Source of the DNA: Pseudolabrys sp.
Lineage (GTDB): Bacteria; Pseudomonadota; Alphaproteobacteria; Rhizobiales; Xanthobacteraceae
Assembly (NCBI GenBank): GCA_030655215.1
Contig: JAURVZ010000071.1
Span: forward strand, 62,001 to 126,000
Reading direction: 5' to 3'
Length of the DNA: 64,000 nucleotides
The notes under the pieces were generated by a model. The model did not search any database. It was not told the origin of the DNA and saw nothing but the letters and a program-made list of their open reading frames with translations. Of the stretch, positions 50,245-60,733 are shown piece after piece (the stretch's first letter is position 1; each line of letters starts with the position of its first letter). Position numbers and translations under genes: made by a program.

Positions 50245-53200
50245 ATGTCGATCCTCGCCGGCCTGCACCACGTCACCCGCTACATTTACGACAAGCCGAT
50301 CGCGCTGGGCCCTCAGATCGTGCGCCTGCGCCCGGCGCCGCACGGCCGCACCCGCATTCCTAGCTATTCGCTGAAGGTGAAGCCGGAAAACCATTTCGTG
50401 AACTGGCAGCAGGACCCGCACGGCAACTGGCTGGCGCGTTTTGTTTTCCCGGAGAAGACCACCGAATTTTCCGTGACGGTCGATTTCCTCGCCGACCTCG
50501 AAGTCGTCAATCCGTTCGACTTCTTCGTCGAGCCGTTCGCCGAGCAATGGCCGTTCGAGATGCCGGCCGACGTCAAGGAAGACCTGCTCGCTTATGTCGA
50601 TCCGGAGCCGGCCGGGCCGCTGCTGCAGACGCTGATCGACTCGATTTCGCGCGAAAAGACCGGCACGGTCAACTTCCTGGTCGATCTCAACCAGCGCATC
50701 CAGTCGATTGTCAAATATATCGTGCGTCTCGAGCCTGGCGTGCAGACGCCGGAAGAGACGCTGATCTCCGGCTTCGGCTCGTGCCGAGACTCGGCCTGGC
50801 TGCTGACGCAGTTGCTGCGCCATATCGGCCTGCCGGCGCGTTTCGTCTCCGGCTATCTCATTCAGTTGAAGCCGGACATCAAGTCGCTCGACGGCCCGAG
50901 CGGCACCGATCATGACTTCACCGATTTGCATGCCTGGACGGAAGTCTATTTGCCCGGCGCCGGCTGGATCGGTTTCGATCCGACCTCCGGCCTGCTGTGC
51001 GGCGAAGGTCATATCCCTGTCGCGGCCACGCCGCATTATCGCTCTGCCGCGCCGATCAATGGCCTGGTCGAGCCGAGCGGCGTCGATTTCGAATTCGAGA
51101 TGAAGGTCGAGCGCATCGCTGAACGGCCGCGCGTCACCGCGCCGTTCTCGAACGAGGCTTGGGCCGCGCTCGACGCGCTCGGCGAAAAGGTCGATGCCGA
51201 TCTCCTCGCCGGCGACGTCCGCCTCACCATGGGTGGCGAGCCGACTTTCGTGTCGATCGACGACTATCAATCCGCCGAATGGAATACGTCGGCGCTCGGT
51301 CCGCAGAAACTCATCCGCGCCAATGATCTGATCCAGCGCCTGCATGATCGGTTCGCGCCGGGCGCGCTGCTGCATTACGGCCAGGGCAAATGGTATCCCG
51401 GCGAAGAACTGCCGCGCTGGGCGTACTCATTATACTGGCGCCGCGATGGCCAACCGATCTGGCAGAACCTCGCTCTTATCGCCCGCGAGAAGACGACGCC
51501 GGAGCCGACTTCACTCGACGCGCAAGCGTTTGCCGAAAATGTCGCCGCACGCCTCGGCCTCAAGCGCGATTTCGTGCAGCCGCTTTATGAAGACCCGGCT
51601 GATCGCTTGCTCAAGGAAGGAGCGCTGCCGCCGAATATCGATCCGGGCAATCCGAAGATCGATGACATTGCCGAACGCGGCCGCATCCTGCGCGCTTTCG
51701 AGCGTCACCTCACCCATCCGACCGGCTTTGTGCTGCCGGTGCAGCACTGGAATGCGCAGGCGAAAACCGGCTGGCTCAGCGAGTTGTGGCAGACGCGCCG
51801 CGGTCGTCTGTTCCTGATCCCCGGCGATTCACCGGCCGGCTTCCGTTTGCCGCTCAGCCAACTGCCTTACTTCATCGCCGCCGACTACCCGCATCTGGTG
51901 CCCGGCGATCCTATGGACGAGCATCCCGAGCTGCCGCCCGCGCCCGCCATCGCCGCCAAGCCCCGCAGCGAGAAGAAAGCTGAGACGCTCGTTGCGCAGG
52001 CAGGCACGCGCTCACTCGCCGCGCTGCAAGCCTCAGGCATTCCGGTGCGCACCGCGCTAACCATCGAGACCCGTGGCGGCCGGCTCTGCGTCTTCATGCC
52101 GCCGACCGAGAAGCTGGAAGAATATCTCGAGCTGCTGGCGGCGATCGAAGCCGTAGCCGCCGAGATGAAAATCCCGGTGCATATTGAGGGCTACACCCCG
52201 CCGAGCGACCCGCGCATCGACGTCATCCGCGTCACGCCCGATCCCGGCGTCATCGAGGTCAACGTGCAGCCGGCATCGAGCTGGCGCGAACAGGTGAACA
52301 TCACGCGCGGCCTGTACGAAGACGCGCATCACTCGCGCCTCGGCACCGACAAGTTCATGATCGACGGCCGCCACACCGGCACCGGCGGCGGCAATCACGT
52401 CGTGCTCGGCGGCCGACAAGCCGCGGACAGTCCGTTCCTGCGCCGGCCCGACCTGCTGAAGAGCCTGCTGATCTTCTGGCAGCGTCATCCGTCACTCTCG
52501 TACCTGTTCTCCGGCCTGTTCATCGGGCCGACCAGCCAGGCGCCGCGCATGGACGAAGCGCGCACCGACATGCTGTACGAACTGGAGATCGCCTTTGCGA
52601 AGGTGCCGGCGCCCGATAAAGGCGAAGCACCGCCGCCGTGGCTGGTCGATCGCCTGTTCCGCAACATCCTCGTCGACGTCACCGGCAACACGCACCGCAC
52701 CGAGATCTCAATCGACAAGCTGTTCTCGCCGGACAGCGCCACCGGCCGCCTCGGCCTCGTCGAATTCCGCGGCTTCGAGATGCCGCCGGATGCGCGCATG
52801 TCGCTGGCCCAGCAATTGCTGTTGCGCGCGCTGGTCGCCAAGTTCTGGCGCGAGCCGCTCGATGGTCCACTGGTGCGCTGGCAGACGGCGCTGCACGACA
52901 AATTCATGCTCGAGCACTTCGTTTGGGAAGACTTCCAGGACGTGCTGCGCGACCTGAAAGCCTCCGGTTACGACTTCGACCCGGTCTGGTTCGACGCGCA
53001 GCGGCAATTCCGCTTCCCGCGCTATGGCGCGGTCGAGCATGGCGGCGTCAAGATGGAAATCCGTCACGCGCTAGAGCCGTGGCATGTGCTCGGCGAAGAA
53101 AACACGGCCAGCGGCACATCGCGCTTTGTCGACTCCTCAGTCGAGCGTTTGCAGATCAAGGTCGAAGGCTTCGTCGAAGGCCGTCACGTCATCACCTGCA

Positions 53201-53556
53201 ACGGCCGCAGGCTGCCGCTGCGCTCGACCGGCCGCTCCGGCGAGTTCGTCGCCGGCGTCCGCTTCAAGGCCTGGAAGCTCGCCTCGGCGCTGCATCCGAC
53301 GCTCGATGTCGATGCGCCGCTGACCTTCGATATTGTCGATAGCTGGAGCCGCCGGTCGCTGGGCGGTTGCGTCTATCATGTGGCGCATCCCGGGGGCCGT
53401 AATTACGAGACATTCCCTGTGAACTCCTACGAAGCGGAGGCCAGACGGCGCGCGCGATTCGAGGATATCGGCCATACTCCCGGCCGCTTCGAACCGGCTG
53501 AACAGGGCCGCTCGCTTGAATACCCGACCACGCTCGATTTGCGGCGCGCGATATAA
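50245..53556 (+). CDS. Transglutaminase-DUF2126 fusion protein
   Basis: The 1103-aa protein starts with a transglutaminase module (residues about 1-290: [29 protein letters not shown], then Cys180 in GSCRDSAW, His229 in [10 protein letters not shown] and Asp245 in FDPTSG, so the triad is intact). The remaining 800 or so residues are DUF2126, with conserved [29 protein letters not shown] and [14 protein letters not shown] segments. It is first in an operon with the ATP-grasp/alpha-E protein (22 bp downstream) and another transglutaminase. Comparative genomics has linked such sets to a peptide-ligation or modification system; no function is proven. Probably cytoplasmic. Confidence 0.85.
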   Translation: MSILAGLHHVTRYIYDKPIALGPQIVRLRPAPHGRTRIPSYSLKVKPENHFVNWQQDPHGNWLARFVFPEKTTEFSVTVDFLADLEVVNPFDFFVEPFAEQWPFEMPADVKEDLLAYVDPEPAGPLLQTLIDSISREKTGTVNFLVDLNQRIQSIVKYIVRLEPGVQTPEETLISGFGSCRDSAWLLTQLLRHIGLPARFVSGYLIQLKPDIKSLDGPSGTDHDFTDLHAWTEVYLPGAGWIGFDPTSGLLCGEGHIPVAATPHYRSAAPINGLVEPSGVDFEFEMKVERIAERPRVTAPFSNEAWAALDALGEKVDADLLAGDVRLTMGGEPTFVSIDDYQSAEWNTSALGPQKLIRANDLIQRLHDRFAPGALLHYGQGKWYPGEELPRWAYSLYWRRDGQPIWQNLALIAREKTTPEPTSLDAQAFAENVAARLGLKRDFVQPLYEDPADRLLKEGALPPNIDPGNPKIDDIAERGRILRAFERHLTHPTGFVLPVQHWNAQAKTGWLSELWQTRRGRLFLIPGDSPAGFRLPLSQLPYFIAADYPHLVPGDPMDEHPELPPAPAIAAKPRSEKKAETLVAQAGTRSLAALQASGIPVRTALTIETRGGRLCVFMPPTEKLEEYLELLAAIEAVAAEMKIPVHIEGYTPPSDPRIDVIRVTPDPGVIEVNVQPASSWREQVNITRGLYEDAHHSRLGTDKFMIDGRHTGTGGGNHVVLGGRQAADSPFLRRPDLLKSLLIFWQRHPSLSYLFSGLFIGPTSQAPRMDEARTDMLYELEIAFAKVPAPDKGEAPPPWLVDRLFRNILVDVTGNTHRTEISIDKLFSPDSATGRLGLVEFRGFEMPPDARMSLAQQLLLRALVAKFWREPLDGPLVRWQTALHDKFMLEHFVWEDFQDVLRDLKASGYDFDPVWFDAQRQFRFPRYGAVEHGGVKMEIRHALEPWHVLGEENTASGTSRFVDSSVERLQIKVEGFVEGRHVITCNGRRLPLRSTGRSGEFVAGVRFKAWKLASALHPTLDVDAPLTFDIVDSWSRRSLGGCVYHVAHPGGRNYETFPVNSYEAEARRRARFEDIGHTPGRFEPAEQGRSLEYPTTLDLRRAI

Positions 53557-53577
53557 CGGAAGTTAAAACCTGACCTG

Positions 53578-56061
53578 ATGGCAGCCCTGCCCGACAAGAC
53601 AAGCAAGATCGAGAACGGCGGCCTGGACCAGTTTGTGTTGGGGTACAAGCCGTTGCCCGGCATCGTCGATGAGATGATGGACGGCAATGGCAAAGTGCGC
53701 GCGCACTGGAAGCCGTTGCTGTCGATGCTGGCCGAGCTTGGGCCGGAAGAGATCAACCGCCGCTTTACCTCGGCCGACCGCTACCTGCGCGATAGCGGCG
53801 TGTTCTACCGCGTCTATGAAGACCCGGCCGGCGTCGAGCGCCCCTGGCCGCTCAGCCACATTCCGCTGCTGATCGAGCCGACCGAATGGAAGGCACTTGA
53901 GGCCGGTCTGATCCAGCGCGCCAATCTGTTGGAAGCGGTGCTGGCCGATGCCTATGGCCCGGGGCAGTTGACCAAGGATGGCCGCCTGCCTGCCGCGCTC
54001 GTCGCCGGCAATCCGGAATTCCTGCGGCCTCTCGCCGGCGTCAAACCGCCGGGCGGCTCGCATCTTCGCTTCTATGCCGTCGATGTCGGCCGCGGGCCCG
54101 ATGGCCGCTGGTGGGTGCTCGGTGATCGCGCGCAAGCGCCGTCCGGCGCCGGCTATGCGATTGAAAATCGTCTGGCGCTGTCGCGCGCCATTCCCGACAT
54201 TTACGGCAAGGCACGCGTCAAGCGCGTCGCGCCCTTCTTTCAGGCGTTTCAGGCCGAGCTGTTCAACTATAACCGGCAGGACGACGCACGCGTCTGCCTG
54301 CTGACGCCCGGCCCGCTCAACGAAACCTATTTCGAGCACGCTTATCTGGCGCGCTACCTCGGCTTGCTGCTGGTCGAGGGTGAAGACCTCATCGTTCGTC
54401 AGGATGGCGTCTTCATCCGCACCATCTCCGGCCTGCGCCGCACCGAAGTGCTGCTGCGCCGTATCGATGCCGACTTTGCCGATCCGCTTGAACTCAATGC
54501 CGCATCGCGTCTCGGCGTTGCCGGGCTGGTGCAGGCGGTGCGCGACGGCAAGGTTGTCATTGCCAATGCACTAGGAGCCGGCTTTGTCGAAGCGCGCGCC
54601 ATGCTCGCCTTTTTGCCAGCTCTGGCTCCGCATGTGCTCGGGCAAGAATTGCTGCTGCCGAATGTCGCGACATGGTGGCTTGGCCGCGCTGATGTGCGCG
54701 ATGAAATTCTCGCCAAGCTCGACAGCATGATCATTGCGCCGGCCTTCGGCGCCGGTGGCGGCACGCTTGGCTCCGAACTCGACGACGATCAGCGCGGCAA
54801 GCTGCTGCAGGCGATCAATGACCGCCGCATCGATTACGTTGCGCAAGAGGCGGTAACCTTATCGAGCACGCCAGTGTGGCGCGAAGGCAAGCTGCAGCCG
54901 CGGCCGTTCTCGTTGCGGCTTTATCTCGCCAAAGTCGGCGATGGCTGGCAGGTGATGCCCGGCGGCTTTGTCCGCATCGCCGACAATCCCGATGCGCGCG
55001 CCCTCAGCCTGCAAGGCGGCGACGCCACGGCCGATGCTTGGGTATTGTCCGACGGGCCTGTCTCCGCCGCAACCTTGCTGCCGCAGCCGGAGCGCGTCAC
55101 CATTCAGCGGCAGACCGGCATGTTGCCGAGCCGCGCCGCCGACAATCTGTTCTGGGTCGGCCGCTATGTCGAACGCGCCGAGGCGACTTTGCGGCTGGTG
55201 CGCGCATTGCTCAACCGCATCGCCGATGCCGGCGATGTCGGCGTGCCGATCGTCAGCGCGATCACCGATCTGTTGCAGGACTGGAGCGCCGCGCCAATCG
55301 ACACCGGCCGCACGCCGCAAATGGTGGCGCGCTCGGTGCTGACCGGCGCCGACTTCAGCGGTTCGTTGCCGCGCCTCGTCAACAATGCGCGCGCGGCGGC
55401 CTCCGTTATTCGTGAGCGCTTCTCGCCGGATGCCTGGCGCGCCATTGACGATCTGGTCGCGCTGATCGAATTGTCGCTGGCGCCCGGCCCGGTCGAGCGG
55501 GCGATGGTAGAACGCGTTGAAGCCTCGCTGCGCATCATTTCGTCTTTCTCCGGCCTTGCGCAGGAGAACATGACGCAGCTCGCCGGCTGGCGCTTTCTTG
55601 AACTCGGGCGCCGCATCGAGCGCGCGGTACAGACCTGCCGTTTCGTGCGCAACTTTGCCGATGGCAGAGGGCCGGATGGCGGCCTCGATGTGTTGCTTGA
55701 GCTCGCCGACAGCCAGCTCACTTATCGCCAGCGTTATGTGATGATCGCGGCGCTGGCGCCTGTGGTCGATCTGGTCATGCTCGACCCGAACAATCCGCGC
55801 TCGGTCGCCTATCAGGTCGACCGCATTGAAACACATCTTGCTGATTTGCCGAGAGGCCAGACCGCCGCCGGACGGCTGACGCCGGTGCAGCAAGTCGCGG
55901 CATCGATTGCCTTGCGCTTCCGCACCACCAACGCCAACAATTTCGACCGCGCTTTGATCATCGAGATCGAAGACAGTCTGATGAAGTTGTCGGAGGCGAT
56001 TGCTTCCGCCTATCTCACGCATATCCAGCGCACGCCGGCAACGTGGGATGCGCCGGCATGA
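53578..56061 (+). CDS. Circularly permuted ATP-grasp plus alpha-E domain protein
   Basis: The 827-aa fusion has a circularly permuted ATP-grasp type 2 domain (residues about 30-500; conserved FYRVYEDPAGVERPWPLSHIP, FYAVDVGRGPDGRWWVLGDRAQAPSGAGYAIENR, RTISGLRRTEVLLRR, NALGAGFVEARAMLAFLP) and a C-terminal alpha-E helical domain (about 510-815; MLPSRAADNLFWVGRYVERAE opens it). Normally these are two proteins. ATP-grasp enzymes join an acyl-phosphate to an amine, so this should be the peptide-bond-forming component. It sits between a transglutaminase-DUF2126 protein and a transglutaminase, and its stop overlaps the next start. Confidence 0.88.
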   Translation: MAALPDKTSKIENGGLDQFVLGYKPLPGIVDEMMDGNGKVRAHWKPLLSMLAELGPEEINRRFTSADRYLRDSGVFYRVYEDPAGVERPWPLSHIPLLIEPTEWKALEAGLIQRANLLEAVLADAYGPGQLTKDGRLPAALVAGNPEFLRPLAGVKPPGGSHLRFYAVDVGRGPDGRWWVLGDRAQAPSGAGYAIENRLALSRAIPDIYGKARVKRVAPFFQAFQAELFNYNRQDDARVCLLTPGPLNETYFEHAYLARYLGLLLVEGEDLIVRQDGVFIRTISGLRRTEVLLRRIDADFADPLELNAASRLGVAGLVQAVRDGKVVIANALGAGFVEARAMLAFLPALAPHVLGQELLLPNVATWWLGRADVRDEILAKLDSMIIAPAFGAGGGTLGSELDDDQRGKLLQAINDRRIDYVAQEAVTLSSTPVWREGKLQPRPFSLRLYLAKVGDGWQVMPGGFVRIADNPDARALSLQGGDATADAWVLSDGPVSAATLLPQPERVTIQRQTGMLPSRAADNLFWVGRYVERAEATLRLVRALLNRIADAGDVGVPIVSAITDLLQDWSAAPIDTGRTPQMVARSVLTGADFSGSLPRLVNNARAAASVIRERFSPDAWRAIDDLVALIELSLAPGPVERAMVERVEASLRIISSFSGLAQENMTQLAGWRFLELGRRIERAVQTCRFVRNFADGRGPDGGLDVLLELADSQLTYRQRYVMIAALAPVVDLVMLDPNNPRSVAYQVDRIETHLADLPRGQTAAGRLTPVQQVAASIALRFRTTNANNFDRALIIEIEDSLMKLSEAIASAYLTHIQRTPATWDAPA

Positions 56062-56933
56062 TCTACGACATCCGCCAGACGACGACCTGCACCTATGCAA
56101 CGCCGGTGACGAATGCGTTTCATGTCCTGCGGCAGACGCCGGTCAATCGTCCCGGCCAGCGTGTGCAGGTGTCGTCGCTGCGCATCGAACCGGAGCCGGA
56201 GAGCTGGCGCGAAGGCCACGACTTCTTCGGCAACCGGCTGACCTGGGTTTCGCTTGAAGATGCGCATGACACACTGGAAGTGAAAGTGTCGGCACGCATT
56301 GCCGTCGACGCCTTCGTGGCGCCGGCCGATGTCTCGCGCACATGGGAAAGCGTGCAGGAGGAAGTGTTCGCCTCCGCCAATACCGGGCCGACAGCGCCGG
56401 TGCACTTCCTGTTTCCGAGCCGCATGGTGTCGCTCGATCCGGAGATCCGCGATTACGCACGCACCAGCTTTCCGCCCGGCCGCGCCATCCTCGAAGCGGC
56501 GACCGAGCTGACGCACCGGATCAAGACCGACCTAACCTATGACTCTCATGCCACGACGGTGACAACGACGCCGCCCATGTCGTTCGCGCTGCGGCGCGGC
56601 GTCTGCCAGGATTTCGCGCACATCATGATCTCGGGCCTGCGCGGCATCGGCCTGCCAGCAGCCTATGTCAGCGGCTATTTGCGCACCCACCGCCCGGAAG
56701 GCAGCACGCGCCTGCAAGGCGCTGATGCCATGCATGCCTGGGTGCTGGTCTGGTGCGGCACTGATACCGGCTGGGTCGGTTTCGATCCGACCAATGACAT
56801 GATCGCCTCCGACGAGCACATCGTGCTGGCTGTCGGCCGCGACTACACCGATGTCGCGCCGATGGATGGCGTGATCTTCGTCTCCGGCGGCCAGCGCATC
56901 GATGTCGGCGTCAGCGTCACGCCGGTCACCTGA
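56058..56933 (+). CDS. Transglutaminase-like protein of the DUF2126/ATP-grasp operon
   Basis: The 291-aa protein has the N-terminal associated domain (MIYDIRQTTTCTYATPVTNAF) and a transglutaminase core with Cys183 (GVCQDFAH), His226 (MHAWVLV) and Asp243 (FDPTND), a full triad. It overlaps the ATP-grasp gene stop by ATGA (56058-56061). It probably works with the upstream proteins to transfer or hydrolyse peptides at glutamine or gamma-glutamyl bonds. An upstream ATG at 56043 is possible but less coupled. Confidence 0.87.
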   Translation: MIYDIRQTTTCTYATPVTNAFHVLRQTPVNRPGQRVQVSSLRIEPEPESWREGHDFFGNRLTWVSLEDAHDTLEVKVSARIAVDAFVAPADVSRTWESVQEEVFASANTGPTAPVHFLFPSRMVSLDPEIRDYARTSFPPGRAILEAATELTHRIKTDLTYDSHATTVTTTPPMSFALRRGVCQDFAHIMISGLRGIGLPAAYVSGYLRTHRPEGSTRLQGADAMHAWVLVWCGTDTGWVGFDPTNDMIASDEHIVLAVGRDYTDVAPMDGVIFVSGGQRIDVGVSVTPVT

Positions 56934-57045
56934 CAGAGTTGACCTAACTAATATATCAGTGCTTCATTAGGCACTTCGCTAGGCTTGGCGGCTGCCCGCT
57001 TCGATAACGAAAGCGGCGTCAAAACAATAAATCCGGGAGGATTTC

Positions 57046-58065
57046 ATGCTGAACCGCCGTTCCGTCGTGCAAGGCGCCGCTGCGCTGGCATTGTCCGCGA
57101 CCGCTGTCCGCGCTCCGGCCCTCGCCCAAGGCAAGACCGAAATCACCATGAGCCGGCAGCCGGGTATTCTCTATATGCCGCTGCACATCATCGAAAAGTA
57201 CAAGCTGCTCGAGAAGCACGCCGAGAAACTCGGTATCCCGGGCGCGACTGTGAAATGGGTCGCCTTCGCCAATGGCGGCGCGCAGCAGGACGCGTTGATC
57301 TCCGGCAATGTCGACATCATCAACACCGGCACCGGCAACCTGCTGCTGCTGTGGGACAAGACTCGCGGCGGCGTCAAAGGCGTGGCTGCGAGCTCAGCGG
57401 CGCGGCTGTTGTTCGTCAGCCGTGACCCGAACATCAAGTCGCTAAAGGATCTCAAAGAAGGCGACAAGATCGCCGTGCCGACAGTGAAGGTATCGACCCA
57501 GGCCATATTGTTGCAAATGGCGGCATCCGAAATGTTCGGCGCCGATCAATATGCCAGATTCGATCCGCTCACCGTGCAGATGGGCCATCCCGATGCGTTC
57601 ATCGCGATGAAGAATGCATCGCACGAAGTGAAGAACCATTTCGGCGCGCCGCCTTTCGATTTCTATAACCTGAAGCAAGTTCCCGGCGCGCATCAGGTCA
57701 TCACCTCCGCCGAGATCATCGGTGGGCCTTTGTCGCAAGGTCAGTTCATCACCACGACCAAGTATGCCGACGCCAATCCGAAGATCATCCAGGCGCTCAT
57801 GGAGGCGGCCAAGGAAGCCAAGGCGATGATCGAAAAGGACCTTACCGCCAGCGTCGAGGCCTACAAGGAAGTCAATAACGACAAAACCGAGACCGCGGCG
57901 CTGCTCGACCTGCTCGGCCAGCCGGGCATGAACGACTGGAACCTGTATCCGCAAGGCACGCTGAAGTTCGCCGCCCATCTCAACAAGGTCGGCTCGCTCA
58001 AGACCAAGCCGGCATCGTGGAAGGATTACTACCTGTCGATCGCGCACGACATGCCGGGCAACTGA
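57046..58065 (+). CDS. NitT/TauT-type ABC substrate-binding protein, system 1
   Basis: The 339-aa protein starts MLNRRSVVQGAAALALSATAV, an export signal with twin arginines that may use the Tat route (cleavage near residue 27 after ALAQ). The body resembles SsuA/TauA-type binding proteins (TEITMSRQPGILYMPLHIIEKY, with the two-lobe architecture). It is followed by an ATPase and a permease gene (58071, 58869). GGGAGGA precedes the start. Ligand unknown: nitrate, sulfonates, bicarbonate or an aromatic/pyrimidine precursor are all carried by relatives. Confidence 0.88.
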   Translation: MLNRRSVVQGAAALALSATAVRAPALAQGKTEITMSRQPGILYMPLHIIEKYKLLEKHAEKLGIPGATVKWVAFANGGAQQDALISGNVDIINTGTGNLLLLWDKTRGGVKGVAASSAARLLFVSRDPNIKSLKDLKEGDKIAVPTVKVSTQAILLQMAASEMFGADQYARFDPLTVQMGHPDAFIAMKNASHEVKNHFGAPPFDFYNLKQVPGAHQVITSAEIIGGPLSQGQFITTTKYADANPKIIQALMEAAKEAKAMIEKDLTASVEAYKEVNNDKTETAALLDLLGQPGMNDWNLYPQGTLKFAAHLNKVGSLKTKPASWKDYYLSIAHDMPGN

Positions 58066-58070
58066 GCAAG

Positions 58071-58850
58071 GTGGACACGCAAGCCACTGCAACACGCGCG
58101 ACTCCGCAGCCTCTGCTTGAGGTGTCCGGGGTCACGCTGCGCTACAAGACGGCAAGCCTTGCCGTCACCGCGACCGAACGCGTCAGCTTCACCGTCAACA
58201 AATCCGATCGCTTCGTCCTGCTCGGCCCATCCGGCTGCGGCAAGTCGACTCTGTTGAAAGCGGTCGGCGGCTATATGGAGCCGAGCGAAGGCACGATCAC
58301 CATCAAAGGCCGCAAGGTGACGAAGCCCGGGCCGGACCGGATGATGGTGTTTCAGGAATTCGACCAGTTGCTGGCCTGGAAGACGGTGCTGCAGAACGTC
58401 ACCTTCCCGTTGATCAATGCGCGCGGAATGTCGGCACGCGAAGCCGATGAGAAAGCGCGCTACTACATCGAGAAGGTGAGCCTCACCCGCGCCGTCGACA
58501 GTTACCCGCATACTTTGTCGGGCGGCATGAAGCAGCGCGTGGCCATTGCCCGCGGCATGGCGATGGAGCCGGACATCCTGCTGATGGACGAGCCCTTCGC
58601 CGCGCTCGATGCGCTGACGCGGCGGCAATGCCAGGACGAGTTGCTGCAACTATGGCACGACACGCAGTTCACCGTGCTGTTTGTGACCCATTCAATCGCC
58701 GAAGCGATCAAGATCAGCAACCGCATTCTGCTGCTGTCGCCGCATCCGGGCCGGGTGAAGGCCGAAGTTGTCGATGTCGACACGGTGTCGGCAACCGACG
58801 GCAGCGCCGGCCGGCTGGAAAAAGACATTCACGACCTTCTCTTCTCCTGA
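58071..58850 (+). CDS. NitT/TauT ABC transporter ATP-binding protein, system 1
   Basis: The 259-aa ATPase has Walker A GPSGCGKST, Q-loop VFQEFDQLLAWKTV, signature LSGGMKQRV and Walker B ILLMDEPFAALDA. It starts with GTG at 58071, 5 bp past the stop of the binding-protein gene; the frame also allows an ATG at 58017 inside it. Works with the 58869 permease. Confidence 0.9.
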   Translation: MDTQATATRATPQPLLEVSGVTLRYKTASLAVTATERVSFTVNKSDRFVLLGPSGCGKSTLLKAVGGYMEPSEGTITIKGRKVTKPGPDRMMVFQEFDQLLAWKTVLQNVTFPLINARGMSAREADEKARYYIEKVSLTRAVDSYPHTLSGGMKQRVAIARGMAMEPDILLMDEPFAALDALTRRQCQDELLQLWHDTQFTVLFVTHSIAEAIKISNRILLLSPHPGRVKAEVVDVDTVSATDGSAGRLEKDIHDLLFS

Positions 58851-58868
58851 GCCATTGCGGAGATTGCC

Positions 58869-59723
58869 ATGTCGACTGCCCGCATCATATTGCGCGAGAC
58901 CGTGGAGACCGGCGACGCCGAAGTCACGCGCCCGCTGAAGTGGTACGAGACGGCATGGGAAAGCGGCTTCGTCCGCAAGGCGATGATCATTCTGTTCCTG
59001 GCCATTGTTTGGGAAATCTATGGCCGCTGGCTCGACAACCCGCTGCTATTCCCGACGCTGTCCGAAACACTTGAAGCGCTGCGCGACCGCATTGCCGACG
59101 GCAGTCTGCCGGCGCGGGCCTGGGCATCGGTGAAAGTATTGCTGATGGGTTATGCGGCGGGTGTGTTTCTGGCCTTCACGCTGACCATCATCGCCATCAA
59201 TACGCGGATGGGTTCGGACTTCCTCGAAACAATGACCGCGATGTTCTCGCCGCTGCCGGCGATCGCCCTGCTGCCGCTGGCGTTGATCTGGTTCGGCCTC
59301 GGCAATGGCAGTCTGGTCTTCGTGCTGATCCACTCGGTGCTGTGGCCGGTTGCACTCAACACGCATTCCGGTTTTCGCGGCGTATCGCAGACATTGCGCA
59401 TGGTTGGCCGCAACTATGATCTGCGCGGGTTGAACTATGTCTTCAAGATTCTCATTCCGGCGGGGTTTCCCTCCATCCTTTCAGGGTTGAAGATCGGGTG
59501 GGCTTTCACCTGGCGCACATTGATTGCCGCCGAACTGGTGTTCGGCGTCTCATCGGGACAAGGCGGTCTCGGCTGGTTCATTTTCGAGAAGAGAAACCTG
59601 CTCGAGATCCCCGATGTCTTTGCCGGGCTTCTTACAGTCATTCTCATCGGCCTCGTCGTCGAGAACCTGGTCTTCCGCACGCTTGAGCGCCGCACCGTCT
59701 TGCGTTGGGGCATGCAGAGCTGA
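58869..59723 (+). CDS. NitT/TauT ABC transporter permease, system 1
   Basis: The 284-aa permease has about six membrane helices and the EAA-type loop around residues 175-205 (VSQTLRMVGRNYDLRGLNYVFKILIPAGFPSI). GGAG precedes its ATG. It completes the first transporter (binding protein, ATPase, permease in one direction). Confidence 0.9.
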   Translation: MSTARIILRETVETGDAEVTRPLKWYETAWESGFVRKAMIILFLAIVWEIYGRWLDNPLLFPTLSETLEALRDRIADGSLPARAWASVKVLLMGYAAGVFLAFTLTIIAINTRMGSDFLETMTAMFSPLPAIALLPLALIWFGLGNGSLVFVLIHSVLWPVALNTHSGFRGVSQTLRMVGRNYDLRGLNYVFKILIPAGFPSILSGLKIGWAFTWRTLIAAELVFGVSSGQGGLGWFIFEKRNLLEIPDVFAGLLTVILIGLVVENLVFRTLERRTVLRWGMQS

Positions 59724-59812
59724 ATGTTTTATCGCATTGCGAAAATTGAAGCCGGAACATCCGCCGCGTCTTAGTCCGGAAAATCAAAGCGTTATGCTGC
59801 TCGCCAAATAGG

Positions 59813-59842
59813 CTTGACTTAAACCCCTTGTGGGTCAGAACT
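59813..59842 (+). promoter_or_regulatory. Possible promoter of transporter system 2
   Basis: CTTGAC (59813-59818) resembles the alphaproteobacterial -35 element, with AGAACT as a poor -10 candidate at about 17-18 bp. The 188-bp gap before the 59912 ATPase gene is the natural place for a second promoter. Low certainty. Confidence 0.3.
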
Positions 59843-59911
59843 GTTATCAGCCGGCCAAGATCGGCTGCGGATTAATTCGTCCGCAAATAGATATCAGGGA
59901 GAGTACCGACG

Positions 59912-60733
59912 ATGAATTCGTCCGGATCCGGCGACTCGTTCGCAATCGCCGCCACCAATTCAAGCAAGTTCTTTCTGGACGGCACGGTCGTCGCGTTCAA
60001 TCAGCTCACGCTCTCGGTTCGCCATCAGGAAATTCTCTGCATCGTCGGCCCCAGCGGTTGCGGCAAAACCACTTTGCTGCGTTGCATCGCCGGCCTGACC
60101 GACACCAGCGATGGCACGTTGCTGGTCAACAACCAACCGGTCACCAGTCCGCCGGAAGGCGTCGCCATGGTGTTCCAGCATTTCGGCCTGCTGCCGTGGA
60201 AGTCGGTGTATGACAACGCCGCTTTCGGCCTGGCCATGGCCGGCAAGCCTTCAGCCTTCATCAAGGAACGCGTCACGCATTATCTCGATCTTGTCGGCCT
60301 GACCGGTTTCGAGAAGCACTACCCCTATCAACTCTCCGGCGGCATGCAGCAGCGCGTCGGCCTGGTGCGCGCGCTGGCTACCAACCCGTCGATCCTGCTG
60401 ATGGACGAACCCTTCGCCGCGCTCGACGCGCAGACGCGCGAGATCCTGCAGGAAGAGCTGCTGCACCTGATGGAGCGCCCGGAAGAGCGCAAGACCATGG
60501 TGTTCATCACCCATTCAATCGACGAAGCGATCCTGCTCGGCGACCGCGTCGCGGTGATGACCGCGCGCCCCGGCCGCCTCAAGGAAATGATCGACATGCC
60601 CTTCGACCGCCCGCGCGATGTCGAGCAGGTGCGCGCCGATCCGCGCTTCACCGAGCTGCGCGCGCATATCTGGCACCAGTTGCACACCGCGAAGACGCCG
60701 CGCGTCGCCACCAAGCAGACGGTGCAGGCATGA
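59912..60733 (+). CDS. NitT/TauT ABC transporter ATP-binding protein, system 2
   Basis: The 273-aa ATPase has Walker A GPSGCGKTT, Q-loop VFQHFGLLPWKSV, signature LSGGMQQRVGL, Walker B ILLMDEPFAALDA and H-loop FITHSIDEAI. GGGAGAG precedes the ATG. It is distinct from the system 1 ATPase, and overlaps its permease gene by ATGA (60730-60733). Confidence 0.9.
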   Translation: MNSSGSGDSFAIAATNSSKFFLDGTVVAFNQLTLSVRHQEILCIVGPSGCGKTTLLRCIAGLTDTSDGTLLVNNQPVTSPPEGVAMVFQHFGLLPWKSVYDNAAFGLAMAGKPSAFIKERVTHYLDLVGLTGFEKHYPYQLSGGMQQRVGLVRALATNPSILLMDEPFAALDAQTREILQEELLHLMERPEERKTMVFITHSIDEAILLGDRVAVMTARPGRLKEMIDMPFDRPRDVEQVRADPRFTELRAHIWHQLHTAKTPRVATKQTVQA

